The notes: a model not told the origin generated them from the sequence alone. 64,000 bases of DNA from Bacteriovoracaceae bacterium (GCA_024711325.1 JANJTC010000005.1:806001-870000), one strand, 5' to 3'. Positions 27,503-36,985 are shown, counted from the stretch's first letter. Translations and numbers: made by a program.

Positions 27503-27964
27503 ATGAATGCAAAGACTAAAACATCATTACTCATTATTATCTTGTTGGCGGTTTGTGGCTTTGCCTTTGGGCTTGGCTCTTTCACCTTCATCTACGGTAA
27601 GGGTTACTCTTACTTGCTGGATGATCCAAAGGCCTGCGTAAACTGTCATATCATGCGTGATCAATACGAGAGCTGGAACAAAGGTTCCCACCATAAAGTG
27701 ACTACTTGTAATTCCTGTCACACTCCTGAAAACATCTACTTTAAGTATTTTAATAAAATGGATAATGGTTTTATGCATGCTCTGAAGTTTACTACGGGTA
27801 CCTTTAAGGATCCGATTAGAATCAGACAGCATAATTTTAACATTACGATGTCGGCCTGTTTGAAGTGCCATGGTGACTTGATGTCATCCACACTGCATCA
27901 GGGTCCAATGCAGGAAGGAAAATCCTGTGTCGGTTGTCATCGGGATGTTGGCCATAGTCACTAG
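27503..27964 (+). CDS. nrfH: Cytochrome c nitrite reductase small subunit
   Basis: 153 aa. Membrane-anchored tetraheme cytochrome of the NapC/NirT family that takes electrons from menaquinol and passes them to NrfA. An N-terminal helix (about 8-30) is followed by four heme motifs: CVNCH (45), CNSCH (69), CLKCH (119) and CVGCH (142). 8 nt separate it from nrfA. No convincing ribosome binding site is seen before the ATG. Confidence 0.95.
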   Translation: MNAKTKTSLLIIILLAVCGFAFGLGSFTFIYGKGYSYLLDDPKACVNCHIMRDQYESWNKGSHHKVTTCNSCHTPENIYFKYFNKMDNGFMHALKFTTGTFKDPIRIRQHNFNITMSACLKCHGDLMSSTLHQGPMQEGKSCVGCHRDVGHSH

Positions 27965-27972
27965 GGGAGTTT

Positions 27973-29322
27973 ATGACATCTAAAGGCAAGTTACTTCTAT
28001 TGGTGTTACTGACAGCTGTTCTCGGAACTGTTGCGGGTTATGTCCTGATCAGTATCTCTGAGAAAAAAATCGAGGCCAAGAATCCATTCTTCAAAGTTGT
28101 GGATATTGGACCGATGGAAGATGATCCTGAAGTCTGGGGTAAGAATTATCCCCTTCAGTATGACAGCTACCTAAAAACCGTGGATCAGAAGCGAACCAAG
28201 TATGGTGGTTCTGAAGCCATGCCACGGGTTCCGGATAATGCTGATCCCCGAAGTGTTGTAGCGCAATCCAAGCTGGAAGAAGATCCTCGCTTAAAGAAAA
28301 TGTGGCTAGGTTATGCCTTTAGTGTCGATTTCCGGGAAGAGCGAGGTCATGCCTACATGCTGGACGACCAAATTCACACCAAGAGACAAACTGCCTCTCC
28401 TCAGCCAGGTGCATGTTTGAATTGCCATGCTTCAACCTACACAACCATGTTCAAACTTGGTGATGGGGATCTTAAGAAGGGTTTCGATATCATGAATAAG
28501 ATGCCTTATCATGATGCCTTAAAAAATGTGAAACATCCGGTGAGTTGTATCGATTGTCACAGTCCCGACAATATGGAGCTGAGAATTACTCGTCCGGCCT
28601 TTATGGAAGGGATTAAAGAGTATAAAAAATCTCAGGGTGTTCATAATTATGACGTGAATAAAATGGCCACAAGACAAGAGATGAGAAGTTTCGTCTGTGC
28701 TCAATGCCACGTTGAGTATTATTTTAAAGGACCTGAGAAAACTCTGACTTTCCCTTGGAGCAAAGGGATTAAGGCCGATGAAATTTATAAATATTATAAA
28801 GAAAATGGACATAAAGATTTCATCCATGCCGAGTCTGGAGCGGAAGCATTAAAGGCCCAGCATCCTGAGTTTGAAATGTGGAGCCAGGGCGTGCATGCCA
28901 AGTCCGGTGTTTCATGTGTCGATTGTCACATGCCTTACCAGCGCGTCGGTGCCATGAAAATCACTAACCACCAGGTTCGAAGTCCGATGCTAAATATCAA
29001 TAAATCATGTCAGACATGTCACCACACTCCTGAGAACGAGTTAAAAGAAAAAGTGGAGACTATTCAGACACGACACATGGAAATGCGGAATAAATCAATG
29101 GATGCTTTGATGGCCCTCATTGATGATATTAAGGAAGCAAAACAGAAAAATGTTAGCGAAGATAAAATTAAAAAAGCTCAATTGGCACAGCGTGAAGCCC
29201 AATTCCTGATTGATTTCATCGAGGCCGAGAATTCTACCGGTTTCCATGCACCTCAAGAAGCGGCCAGATTAATGGTGCAAGCAATGGATAGAATTAGAGA
29301 AGGTCAGCTGGCCTTGAAGTAA
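27973..29322 (+). CDS. nrfA: Ammonia-forming cytochrome c nitrite reductase (CXXCH variant)
   Basis: 449 aa, periplasmic, anchored or exported by an N-terminal hydrophobic segment (about 7-28). Reduces nitrite to ammonium. Five heme motifs: CLNCH (148), CIDCH (192), CAQCH (242), CVDCH (315) and CQTCH (346). The first is the active-site heme, which in the E. coli enzyme uses CXXCK; here Lys is replaced by His, as in a known subset of NrfA proteins. The catalytic Arg (REERGH, 124), Tyr (VEYY, 248-250) and a later His appear conserved. GGGGAG precedes the ATG. A terminator follows. Confidence 0.94.
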   Translation: MTSKGKLLLLVLLTAVLGTVAGYVLISISEKKIEAKNPFFKVVDIGPMEDDPEVWGKNYPLQYDSYLKTVDQKRTKYGGSEAMPRVPDNADPRSVVAQSKLEEDPRLKKMWLGYAFSVDFREERGHAYMLDDQIHTKRQTASPQPGACLNCHASTYTTMFKLGDGDLKKGFDIMNKMPYHDALKNVKHPVSCIDCHSPDNMELRITRPAFMEGIKEYKKSQGVHNYDVNKMATRQEMRSFVCAQCHVEYYFKGPEKTLTFPWSKGIKADEIYKYYKENGHKDFIHAESGAEALKAQHPEFEMWSQGVHAKSGVSCVDCHMPYQRVGAMKITNHQVRSPMLNINKSCQTCHHTPENELKEKVETIQTRHMEMRNKSMDALMALIDDIKEAKQKNVSEDKIKKAQLAQREAQFLIDFIEAENSTGFHAPQEAARLMVQAMDRIREGQLALK

Positions 29323-29364
29323 AATTCGAGATGCTGTTAGACAGTAGAAATTTAGGAAGATAAG

Positions 29365-29398
29365 AGAAAGTCCCACTTTGCTGGGACTTTCTTATTTC
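29365..29398 (+). terminator. Rho-independent terminator after nrfHA
   Basis: An 11-bp stem (29365-29375 with 29382-29392) around a 6-nt loop, followed by TTATTTCT, placed 43 nt after the nrfA stop. Separates the reductase operon from the response-regulator pair. Confidence 0.75.
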
Positions 29399-29463
29399 TA
29401 GAGCGTTAGGTCTGATGAGAAAATTAAGAAGCGCATGTCTTTAAAATTAGATAACTTTACATA

Positions 29464-29820
29464 ATGAGTAATAAACAAGTCCTCGTTGTAGAGGATGATT
29501 CTAATATCCGTGAAGTTCTGAAGCTGGCCCTTGAGTTTGAGGGATATGAAGTGATTCTCGCCAAGAATGGAAGGGAAGGGCTTGATATACTTCCGTCAAG
29601 CAAACCCGGTCTCATCCTTTTAGATCTCATGATGCCAGTCATGAATGGTTGGGAATTCGTGGAAGAAATTAAAAAGCATCCCGAATATAAAAGCATTCCT
29701 ATCGTCGTCGTTTCCGCCTATTCGGAACGTGCTAAAGCTATTGAGTGTAATAAGTTTGTACAAAAGCCATTGGAGCTGGACACACTTCTTAAAGCAGTAA
29801 ATGAGAATTTTAAAGAATAA
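29464..29820 (+). CDS. Single-domain response regulator (CheY-like)
   Basis: 118 aa, one receiver domain and no output domain. The acidic pocket VVEDD, phospho-acceptor Asp54 in LILLDLMMP, the Ser in VVVSAY and the Lys of VQKPLEL are all present. It lies 5 nt upstream of a large PAS/GAF histidine kinase gene, its likely cognate partner, and probably relays phosphate by protein-protein contact. No clear ribosome binding site. Confidence 0.9.
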   Translation: MSNKQVLVVEDDSNIREVLKLALEFEGYEVILAKNGREGLDILPSSKPGLILLDLMMPVMNGWEFVEEIKKHPEYKSIPIVVVSAYSERAKAIECNKFVQKPLELDTLLKAVNENFKE

Positions 29821-29825
29821 AGTAT

Positions 29826-31982
29826 ATGGAAATTACAGAAGGACTCTTTAAGCAAATCATCGAGAACTCGCTGGAGGGAATCTGGATCATCGATGATAGG
29901 AATGAGAGTGTTTATGTTAATCCTGCCATGTCCCGAATGCTTGGCTACAGTCCGGATGAAATTAAAAAGACCGATTTATCAATGCTCTTTAAAGCTGAAG
30001 ACTTAAAAACGTTGTTGGAGAAGTTAGAAAGCAGAAAGAGAGGCCAGAGCGAAAAACATGAAATTCGAGTCATAAGAAAAGATAAAGTGGTTATCTGGAC
30101 TCTCGCCTCATGTTACCCATTATTTAACCAGGAAGAAAAATACATCGGCAGTGTCGGCCTGTTGATCGATATTTCCAAGCGTAAAAGAAGTGAAACTCTT
30201 TTGGATGCTCAAAGAAATGTATTTGAAATACTTATTAGGGGCGGAAGTTTAGAAGATGCCCTTAATGAGTTATTGGCCCCCATCGAAGAGTTAGTTGATG
30301 GCATGTTGGGTTCGATACTCCTGCTGGATAAAGAGGGAAAGAAGTTTACTAAGGGAGCAGCGATTAATCTTCCAGATGCGTATATGGAAGGGATTCTAAA
30401 TGAACCTATCGGCCCAGAGGCCGGCTCTTGTGGGACAGCGGCATTTAAGAAGGAATTAGTCATCGTCTCAGATATCGAGAATGATCCTCTATGGAAAAAC
30501 TATAAAGAATTGGCATTGTCATTTGACTTAAGGGCCAGTTGGTCCTGTCCCATTTTATCCCGTGAGGGGAAAGTTTTGGGAACGTTTGCTTTATACTTTA
30601 GAAATATAAGAGAACCCACTGTTTATGAGTTACAAATAGTTAAGGATGTGACGGCCGCGGCGGCCCTTTCAATTGAACACATCAATATGCTTCATCAACA
30701 GGAATCACTCTTAAAAAAAGAAAAAAAATTTAATCAGGAGCTTGAATTGTTGGCCCAGGCCCGAAAATTTCTGGCCAATTCCCTCGAGTATGAAAAAGTC
30801 TTAAAAAACATTCCTGAATTAATTGTCTCGCATTTTGCTGATTGGAGTTACATTACTTTATCTGACGAAAATGGCGTACTTCGCGCACTTACTGCAGCTA
30901 CGACACCAGAGTCAAAAGAGTTTTTGAAGATCTTTGAAGACTTTAAAACAGATATTACTTCTCCTCATGGTCTACCTCGTGCACTCAGAGAGGGGCGCTC
31001 CATTTTGTATGCACATTTAACCGAGCAAGATTTTAATACCGAAGGTGAGGCCTGGCCTAAATTAGGAACAAGAGACACAGAGTATGTTAGTGGCATTCGC
31101 AAGCTGGGGCTAAGGTCTTATATGGCAATACCTATGATTGTACGGGGAGAAGCCTTAGGAGGCCTGATTGTTGCCTCTTCAAAAGAAGGTCGTCACTACA
31201 CTCAAAGTGATCTTGCCCTAATGGATGAAATTGGCCGCTCTTGTGCCATGGCGATTGATAATACAATGCTTTATCGAGATGCCCAGCAGTCGATTCAGAA
31301 CCGCGAAGACTTTATCTCAGTGGCATCTCATGAATTAAGAACTCCTTTAACTTCACTTCAAATGAGAGTGGATCTTCTGACCCGTATGATGGAGAAGAGC
31401 GAGTTCTGTGAGGAATTTGAAGCAAAAATAAGACCACTCGTTTCTGAAATCAGACCAGATGTAAGAAAGTTCACCAAACTAATAGAGACTTTACTGGATA
31501 TCTCCAAGCTAAGGGCAAATAAACTCCATCTAAACCTGCAAGAAATGAATATCTCAAAATTAGTTCAGGAAGAAGTTAACCGTTTGAAGCCTGAATTTGA
31601 CCTTCAGCAAACCCCTTTAAGGATTTCTATACAGGAAGACTTATTTGGTATGTGTGATCAATTACGATTGCAACAAGTGATTTCCAATCTCCTGGCGAAT
31701 GCCTTGAAATTCGGTAATAAAAATCCTGTCGAATTTGAGATGATAGGGAATAATGAGCGTATTACAATTACCGTTAAAGACTATGGAATGGGTGTTTCTT
31801 CTGAGGACAAACTTCGAATTTTCAAGCCCTTTGAAAGAGCTGTTTCCGACAAGAATTTTGGAGGGTTGGGACTTGGCCTCTATATTTCTCAGCAGATAAT
31901 TGAAGGTCATGGTGGTACGATACTAGTAGAAAGCACTCTTGGCGAGGGAAGTTCCTTTATTGTGGAACTTCCTCGACGCTAG
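29826..31982 (+). CDS. Soluble PAS-GAF-GAF sensor histidine kinase
   Basis: 718 aa with no membrane segment. PAS domain (about 5-118), two GAF domains (about 125-285 and 310-485), HisKA with His502 in SVASHELRTPLTS, and HATPase_c with NLLANALKFG and GLGLGLYISQQI. The second GAF may bind a small ligand or heme; the sequence alone does not say which. The C-terminal half closely resembles that of the CHASE kinase encoded at 25578-27290, suggesting a shared origin. Linked to the response regulator just upstream. Confidence 0.9.
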   Translation: MEITEGLFKQIIENSLEGIWIIDDRNESVYVNPAMSRMLGYSPDEIKKTDLSMLFKAEDLKTLLEKLESRKRGQSEKHEIRVIRKDKVVIWTLASCYPLFNQEEKYIGSVGLLIDISKRKRSETLLDAQRNVFEILIRGGSLEDALNELLAPIEELVDGMLGSILLLDKEGKKFTKGAAINLPDAYMEGILNEPIGPEAGSCGTAAFKKELVIVSDIENDPLWKNYKELALSFDLRASWSCPILSREGKVLGTFALYFRNIREPTVYELQIVKDVTAAAALSIEHINMLHQQESLLKKEKKFNQELELLAQARKFLANSLEYEKVLKNIPELIVSHFADWSYITLSDENGVLRALTAATTPESKEFLKIFEDFKTDITSPHGLPRALREGRSILYAHLTEQDFNTEGEAWPKLGTRDTEYVSGIRKLGLRSYMAIPMIVRGEALGGLIVASSKEGRHYTQSDLALMDEIGRSCAMAIDNTMLYRDAQQSIQNREDFISVASHELRTPLTSLQMRVDLLTRMMEKSEFCEEFEAKIRPLVSEIRPDVRKFTKLIETLLDISKLRANKLHLNLQEMNISKLVQEEVNRLKPEFDLQQTPLRISIQEDLFGMCDQLRLQQVISNLLANALKFGNKNPVEFEMIGNNERITITVKDYGMGVSSEDKLRIFKPFERAVSDKNFGGLGLGLYISQQIIEGHGGTILVESTLGEGSSFIVELPRR

Positions 31983-32030
31983 AAAAAATCATGTTATTCT
32001 TTTCTTATAACACTAAGAGGTAGGTCACTA

Positions 32031-32669
32031 ATGAAGGGTGCCATATTTGATATGGACGGGGTTGTAGTTGATAATCATGCTTATCATTTTAAGGCCTGGA
32101 TGGCCTTTGCTGAGAAGTATAAGTTTGAACTTAATGAGAAAATCTATCGTGATCAATACAATGGAAAGACCAACGCGGATCTGTTTAGAATGATCTTTGG
32201 TCATATAAGTAGTGAGGATATAAACCGTTACGCTGAAGAAAAAGAAAGTTTGTATCATAAACTCTATGCTTCTCACATGAAAGCTCATACGGGGCTGGTT
32301 GATTTTCTTGAGTATCTTAAAAAAAATAAAATTAAGGTTGCTCTGGGAACTTCTGCTCCCACCCAGAATGTTGATTTTGTATTGGATACATTGAAACTTC
32401 GAAAATATTTTGAAGTTATTGTTGATGGTGCTCAGGTCGAAAGAGGTAAGCCTGATCCACAAGTTTACCAGCTCTGTGCGATGAAGCTTGGGCTGGACCC
32501 TAAAGATTGTATTGTCTTTGAAGATTCTCTGGCAGGGCTTGAGTCCGGTGAGAGGGCCGGATGTACTATCGTAGGAGTGGCGACTTCCCATAAAGCAAGC
32601 GAATTGAAAGTTAAAACGGATATCATTATCCATGATTTTACTGAGGCCAGGAGTGTCCTAAAACTATGA
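32031..32669 (+). CDS. HAD-superfamily phosphatase/phosphomutase (beta-PGM-like)
   Basis: 212 aa. HAD motif I FDMDGVVVDN, alpha-helical cap (about 15-85), motif II LGTSAPT, motif III Lys in RGKPDPQVY, motif IV VFEDSLAGLESG. This layout fits the subfamily containing beta-phosphoglucomutase and small sugar-phosphate phosphatases; the true substrate is not readable. ATGA overlap with csaA. GAGG lies about 10 nt before the ATG. Confidence 0.85.
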   Translation: MKGAIFDMDGVVVDNHAYHFKAWMAFAEKYKFELNEKIYRDQYNGKTNADLFRMIFGHISSEDINRYAEEKESLYHKLYASHMKAHTGLVDFLEYLKKNKIKVALGTSAPTQNVDFVLDTLKLRKYFEVIVDGAQVERGKPDPQVYQLCAMKLGLDPKDCIVFEDSLAGLESGERAGCTIVGVATSHKASELKVKTDIIIHDFTEARSVLKL

Positions 32670-32995
32670 TTACGTGGGAAGATTTTGAAAAAATAGAAAT
32701 ACGTGTAGGGACGATTGTAGATGTTCAAGCTTTTCCTGAGGCCAGGAGAGCGGCCTACAAAATCAAAGTCGATCTTGGGGGATTAGGTGTCAAGAAATCC
32801 AGTGCTCAAGTAACTGACCTGTACGATATAAATGAACTCTTGGGGAAACAAGTCTTGTGTGTGTGTAATTTTCCACCCAAACAAATTGGGCCTTATCTTT
32901 CTGAGGTCCTGGTTACGGGTTTTTATAATGATGAAAAAAAGGTCGTACTCGCCACGGTCGAGAGAGACGTGCCTAATGGCTCTCTTCTTCGTTAA
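32666..32995 (+). CDS. csaA: tRNA-binding OB-fold protein CsaA
   Basis: 109 aa, a free-standing tRNA-binding domain (EMAP II / MetRS C-terminal type). Shows IEIRVGTIVDVQAFPEARR, KSSAQVTDLY, NFPPKQIGPYLSEVL and the closing PNGSLLR, all typical. CsaA proteins are dimers with tRNA-binding and chaperone-like activity. ATG overlaps the HAD gene stop. The 3' end overlaps the convergent gene at 32973 by 23 nt. Confidence 0.92.
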   Translation: MITWEDFEKIEIRVGTIVDVQAFPEARRAAYKIKVDLGGLGVKKSSAQVTDLYDINELLGKQVLCVCNFPPKQIGPYLSEVLVTGFYNDEKKVVLATVERDVPNGSLLR

Positions 32996-33737
32996 ATTTA
33001 TTCTTCACGGCCAGGTATGTGGACTTAACTGAATAGCACTCTTTTGTGTCCTCTAAACTGGAGTATAATGTTACAAGATAAATACCCAGATATAAGAAGT
33101 CTTTTGATATTTTGACTTTTTTCTTGAGCATGAAATCTGACATCTGAACGATGGAATCTTTAAATTGTTCAAGATTGAATGTCATGTCATTATTGCCGAA
33201 TTGTCCTCGAAAGAGTGCGGCGAGTTTTTCTTTATCTTCAAGTGGCCAGTCTGATTTAATAAGTCCAATCTTCTCCAGGCCTTTGAAGTACAGATCATCC
33301 TTATTCAGATAAAAACCTTCGTAGACTTCAAGTAGACCTAAACGGAAAGCTTCATCAAATTTAGTCCAGAATCCAGAGGGCTGCCACTCAAGAAATCCAT
33401 TGGAAGAACTAAAATGGGCCGGGCGAAGATCCAGAAAAATTCCATCGGGAGAGAATAGCTGAACAAAAAAGAGGGTTAGGATTTTATCTCCATCCTTTTT
33501 ACTGAGCTTTGATTCTGAATCAGGATTTAACCTATTGGTCAGAGAGATGTTATAAGGTGATAACAATTGAGTCTGCTCGTCAAAAAGTTCCTGGAAGCCT
33601 TCTTTTTGAATCATGCGTCGAGTGATTTTAGGAAGCTCTGAAGCAAGCTCACTCCACTCAACTGTTTGAAAGAGTACGGTGGGTACATGTTTTGACAACT
33701 CTTTCAATACTGCCGGTAAGATTCTCATCAAAATCAT
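32973..33737 (-). CDS. Cytosolic protein of unknown function
   Basis: 254 aa with no signal peptide or membrane segment. Mixed alpha/beta with Trp/Phe-rich stretches (FLEWQPSGFWTKFDEAF). No family recognised. Start at 33737 (MILMRI) or three codons on; neither has a strong ribosome site. Its last 23 nt overlap csaA tail-to-tail. Diverges from the SDR pair at 33782. Confidence 0.5.
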   Translation of the reverse strand: MILMRILPAVLKELSKHVPTVLFQTVEWSELASELPKITRRMIQKEGFQELFDEQTQLLSPYNISLTNRLNPDSESKLSKKDGDKILTLFFVQLFSPDGIFLDLRPAHFSSSNGFLEWQPSGFWTKFDEAFRLGLLEVYEGFYLNKDDLYFKGLEKIGLIKSDWPLEDKEKLAALFRGQFGNNDMTFNLEQFKDSIVQMSDFMLKKKVKISKDFLYLGIYLVTLYSSLEDTKECYSVKSTYLAVKNKFNEEESH

Positions 33738-33781
33738 GCTCTGATTATGCTACACTCTGAAAAATAATCACAGGGATTTGT

Positions 33782-35155
33782 ATGAGAAAAATTCTTATAG
33801 CTGGTGCCAGTGGTTTCATTGGACGCGCGTTAATCGAACGCTTATTACAGCATTCTGACATTGAGATTGTGGCCTTGTCCCGTAGTACACAGCAGTCTCA
33901 GCACCCTCGAGTTGTCTGGAAAAAATGTGACCTTTTCTCCTTAAAGGATATCACAGAGGCCATGATTGGATGTGAAGAGGGTTATTATCTGGTTCATTCC
34001 ATGCTTCCATCTGCTTCCCTCTCTCAGGGAACTTTTTACGATTTTGATTTGATCATGGCGGATAATTTTATTCGGGCGGGAGTCGCCCAGAATCTCAGGC
34101 ATATTATTTATCTGGGAGGAATGATTCCACCAAATCAAGAGCTTTCCTGGCATTTGAAAAGCCGACTTGAAGTTGAAAGAACCTTTCGCTCCTCTAACAT
34201 TAAGACTACCGTCTTAAGAGCTGGTCTTATTATCGGCCCTCAGGGTTCGTCTTTTACGATTCTGGAGCGTTTAATCAAACGATTGCCTGTAATGATTTGT
34301 CCTGCCTGGACTAAAACAAAATCCCAGCCGTTAGCTTTAAATGATTGTATCAACGTCTTGGAGCGTAGCCTGTTAGACGAAAAAGTTCATGGAGCAATAT
34401 ATGATATTGCTGGACCGGAAGTTGTTACTTACCAAGACCTCATCTTAAGAGTGTCTGCGGAAATAAGGAAAACAACTAAGTTGTTCACCTTGAACATTAT
34501 TCCTCTCATGATGTCCCGTTGGTGGATAACCTTCATCACAGGTGTTCCTAAAAATCTGGTATACCCATTGGTTTTAAGTTTAAAGCACGAAATGCTACCT
34601 AGTTCCCTCCATCAGTGGCCTTATCCTGGTGATCTTCAGACCGGTCTGGAAAATGCTCTGGCAACAGCTTTAGAGACTTCTAGTCCCCCAAAGACAATGA
34701 AGAATCGGCCTATGGAAAAGGATGTGCGTTCTATCCAGCGTTTAGTTTTGCCCGATGGAAGAAATGCCGAATGGATAGCTAATACTTACTTCAACTGGTT
34801 GCCCACTTTCTTTTCGACGTTAGTAAAAGTGAATGTTGTTGGAAATAGATGTACTTTTTATCTGATCCATCCACAAATTCAGATTTTAATCCTTTCAAAA
34901 AGTCAGGAGCGAAGTACCCCAGATCGTCAATTACTCTATGTCGTAGGTGGGCTTCTGGCCGGAGATATGGAGAGAGGAAGGCTTGAATTTCGTGAAGTGC
35001 TTGAACATCGTTATGTGATGGCGGCCCTGCACGAATTTAGACCCGCGCTTCCCTGGTATATTTACCGCTGGACCCAGGCGATTGTTCATTTAATTGTGAT
35101 GAAGGCCTTTGCGGAACATCTTAAATGGCATGTGATTTCTCAAAAGAGGACTTGA
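33782..35155 (+). CDS. Atypical SDR-family NAD(P)-binding protein with C-terminal DUF2867-like domain
   Basis: 457 aa. N-terminal Rossmann domain with ILIAGASGFIGRAL, IIYLGGMIP and the HLKSRLEVE helix typical of atypical SDRs (NmrA/UbiE-linked epimerase-like group). After about residue 315 comes a second domain (RLVLPDGRNAEWIANTYFNW, GRLEFREVLEHRYV) resembling DUF2867. Family members are often annotated as epimerases or reductases; substrate unknown. AGGGA precedes the ATG. 1 nt separates it from a shorter paralogue. Confidence 0.8.
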   Translation: MRKILIAGASGFIGRALIERLLQHSDIEIVALSRSTQQSQHPRVVWKKCDLFSLKDITEAMIGCEEGYYLVHSMLPSASLSQGTFYDFDLIMADNFIRAGVAQNLRHIIYLGGMIPPNQELSWHLKSRLEVERTFRSSNIKTTVLRAGLIIGPQGSSFTILERLIKRLPVMICPAWTKTKSQPLALNDCINVLERSLLDEKVHGAIYDIAGPEVVTYQDLILRVSAEIRKTTKLFTLNIIPLMMSRWWITFITGVPKNLVYPLVLSLKHEMLPSSLHQWPYPGDLQTGLENALATALETSSPPKTMKNRPMEKDVRSIQRLVLPDGRNAEWIANTYFNWLPTFFSTLVKVNVVGNRCTFYLIHPQIQILILSKSQERSTPDRQLLYVVGGLLAGDMERGRLEFREVLEHRYVMAALHEFRPALPWYIYRWTQAIVHLIVMKAFAEHLKWHVISQKRT

Positions 35156-35156
35156 T

Positions 35157-36188
35157 ATGAATATTTTAGTGACGGGAGCAAATGGATTTGTTGGTCGGGC
35201 ACTGATTGCCCATTTAGTGCAACAAGGTCACCATGTAACGGCCTTGAGCCGAAAAAAAAGAAAAAATAAAAAATCAGAAAAAGTAAAATGGATTGAAGGG
35301 GATTTGCTTCGGCCCGAAACCTTGCCCGAGTTAAGTAAAATTCATAAATCATTTTATTTGGTTCATGGTCTAAAAGATGAACCTGAGAATTTTGAATATC
35401 ATGAATCTTTGGCGGCCGTTAATTTTATCAATTGGATCAGACCTACGGGAGCTGGCATTGTCTACCTGGGTGCTCTGGGCCCTCTTACTCCTGATTTATC
35501 TCCTCATCTTCGAAGCCGGCAGTTAACCGGTGCTATATTAGGGGCGAGTGGTTTAGGAACCATTGAGTTTAGGGCCAGCATCATTCTTGGAGAGGGGTCC
35601 TTATCTTTTGAGATGATTAAAGCTATGGCCGTGAGGTTCCCCTTTAGACCTGAGTTGAAGGTTTTAAACGGCCCTTGTCAGCCTCTGGCATTGGATGACC
35701 TTTTAAAATATCTGGAAGCATCATTAGAACTTAATCCTTCGGAACATGAGATTTTTGAAATTGGTGGACCTGACGTTACGACTTATGGTGAGCTTCTGGA
35801 TCTTTATGCTGAGTTAGCAGGTCTTAAAAGACTCAGATTAAAAATTCCGGAAGTAGATTTGAAAGTCCTGCTTAAGGCCCTGGATTACTCAGTGCCTGAA
35901 CACTCTCAAATTGGAAAAAAACTTGCAATTAGTCTTGAGCACCCTACGGTTGTCTTGGATAAACGCTCTGAAGAAGTCTTTCCTGAAATTAGGCCTATGG
36001 GACTCAGGGAGGGGATGGAACTTGCTCGAGTAAAATCCAAGACTCATTATGCTCCCTTATGGGAAAAAGATTTCCTGAAGAGTCTCTTGTCAGATAAGAT
36101 CTTAACTCAATCAGGTCTACTTTCTCCTGAATTATTAAAGAATCTGGAGCGAGTAGGTAAATTAAAAGATATCCTTTCAAGAAAATAA
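35157..36188 (+). CDS. Atypical SDR-family NAD(P)-binding protein (paralogue)
   Basis: 343 aa, with Rossmann motif ILVTGANGFVGRAL, then IVYLGALGP and HLRSRQLTG in the same order as the gene upstream, and a shared EIGGPDVTTYGELL segment. It lacks the DUF2867-like extension of its neighbour, so the two look like a tandem duplication with domain loss or gain. Substrate unknown. Runs straight into murI with a 2-nt gap. Confidence 0.8.
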   Translation: MNILVTGANGFVGRALIAHLVQQGHHVTALSRKKRKNKKSEKVKWIEGDLLRPETLPELSKIHKSFYLVHGLKDEPENFEYHESLAAVNFINWIRPTGAGIVYLGALGPLTPDLSPHLRSRQLTGAILGASGLGTIEFRASIILGEGSLSFEMIKAMAVRFPFRPELKVLNGPCQPLALDDLLKYLEASLELNPSEHEIFEIGGPDVTTYGELLDLYAELAGLKRLRLKIPEVDLKVLLKALDYSVPEHSQIGKKLAISLEHPTVVLDKRSEEVFPEIRPMGLREGMELARVKSKTHYAPLWEKDFLKSLLSDKILTQSGLLSPELLKNLERVGKLKDILSRK

Positions 36189-36190
36189 AT

Positions 36191-36985
36191 ATGAATGAAT
36201 CTATTGGAATTTTTGATTCTGGACTTGGTGGTCTAACTGTACTTAAAGTACTCGCCGAGAAATTTCCCCACGAATCCTTTTGTTATCTGGGTGACATTGC
36301 TCGTTTACCTTACGGAAATAAATCACCTGAAACTATTCGACGTTATGGTCTGCAAATCCTTAAGTTTTTGAAAGAGCAAAAAGTGAAAGCATTAATCATT
36401 GCCTGTAATTCTGCTTCAACTGTTTTCCTTGAAGAACATGAATTTGAAGGTATACCTTTGTTGAATGTAATCGGCCCCGGCTCAGAAGCCGCCCTGAAAA
36501 TTTCAAAGGACAAAAAAATTGCCGTACTAGGAACATCAGCGACCATTCGTTCTCATGCCTATGAACAAACCCTGAAAAAACTTTCACCAGAAGTGGAAGT
36601 CTTTGAACAGGCATGTCCCTTATTAGTGCCATTGGTAGAAGAAGGCTTTGTTCAGGATCCAATCACCCAATTAGTGGCCGAAAGATATTTGTCAGAAATT
36701 AAGAAGGCGGGAATTAAAACAGTTATTTTAGGTTGCACTCATTATCCTGTTTTAAAGGAAGATCTCAAACAAGTTCTGGGCCAGGATGTAAATCTCGTGG
36801 AAAGTGGGGAAGTTCTCTATCAACAGTTAAGTGCCTTATTTGACCATGGGGCCATTCGGCCCGCAGATGGCAGTACCCGACAAATAAGGGTCTGTATTAC
36901 CGATTTAACAGATCATTTTGAACGTTTGGCCCATCAATTGATGCATCCTGAGCCAATTGGTCAGCTGGAAAAAGTTGTCCTATAG
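36191..36985 (+). CDS. murI: Glutamate racemase
   Basis: 264 aa. Makes D-glutamate for peptidoglycan. Both catalytic cysteines are in their motifs (IIACNSAST and LGCTHYPVL), with the N-terminal IGIFDSGLGGLTVL and the LGDIARLPYG segment. 2 nt after the SDR paralogue, so probably the same transcript. Confidence 0.96.
   Translation: MNESIGIFDSGLGGLTVLKVLAEKFPHESFCYLGDIARLPYGNKSPETIRRYGLQILKFLKEQKVKALIIACNSASTVFLEEHEFEGIPLLNVIGPGSEAALKISKDKKIAVLGTSATIRSHAYEQTLKKLSPEVEVFEQACPLLVPLVEEGFVQDPITQLVAERYLSEIKKAGIKTVILGCTHYPVLKEDLKQVLGQDVNLVESGEVLYQQLSALFDHGAIRPADGSTRQIRVCITDLTDHFERLAHQLMHPEPIGQLEKVVL

Noticed and set aside
32028..32633. 201-codon minus frame opposite the HAD gene
   Set aside because: The plus strand has all four HAD motifs and couples to csaA; the minus frame has no signal.
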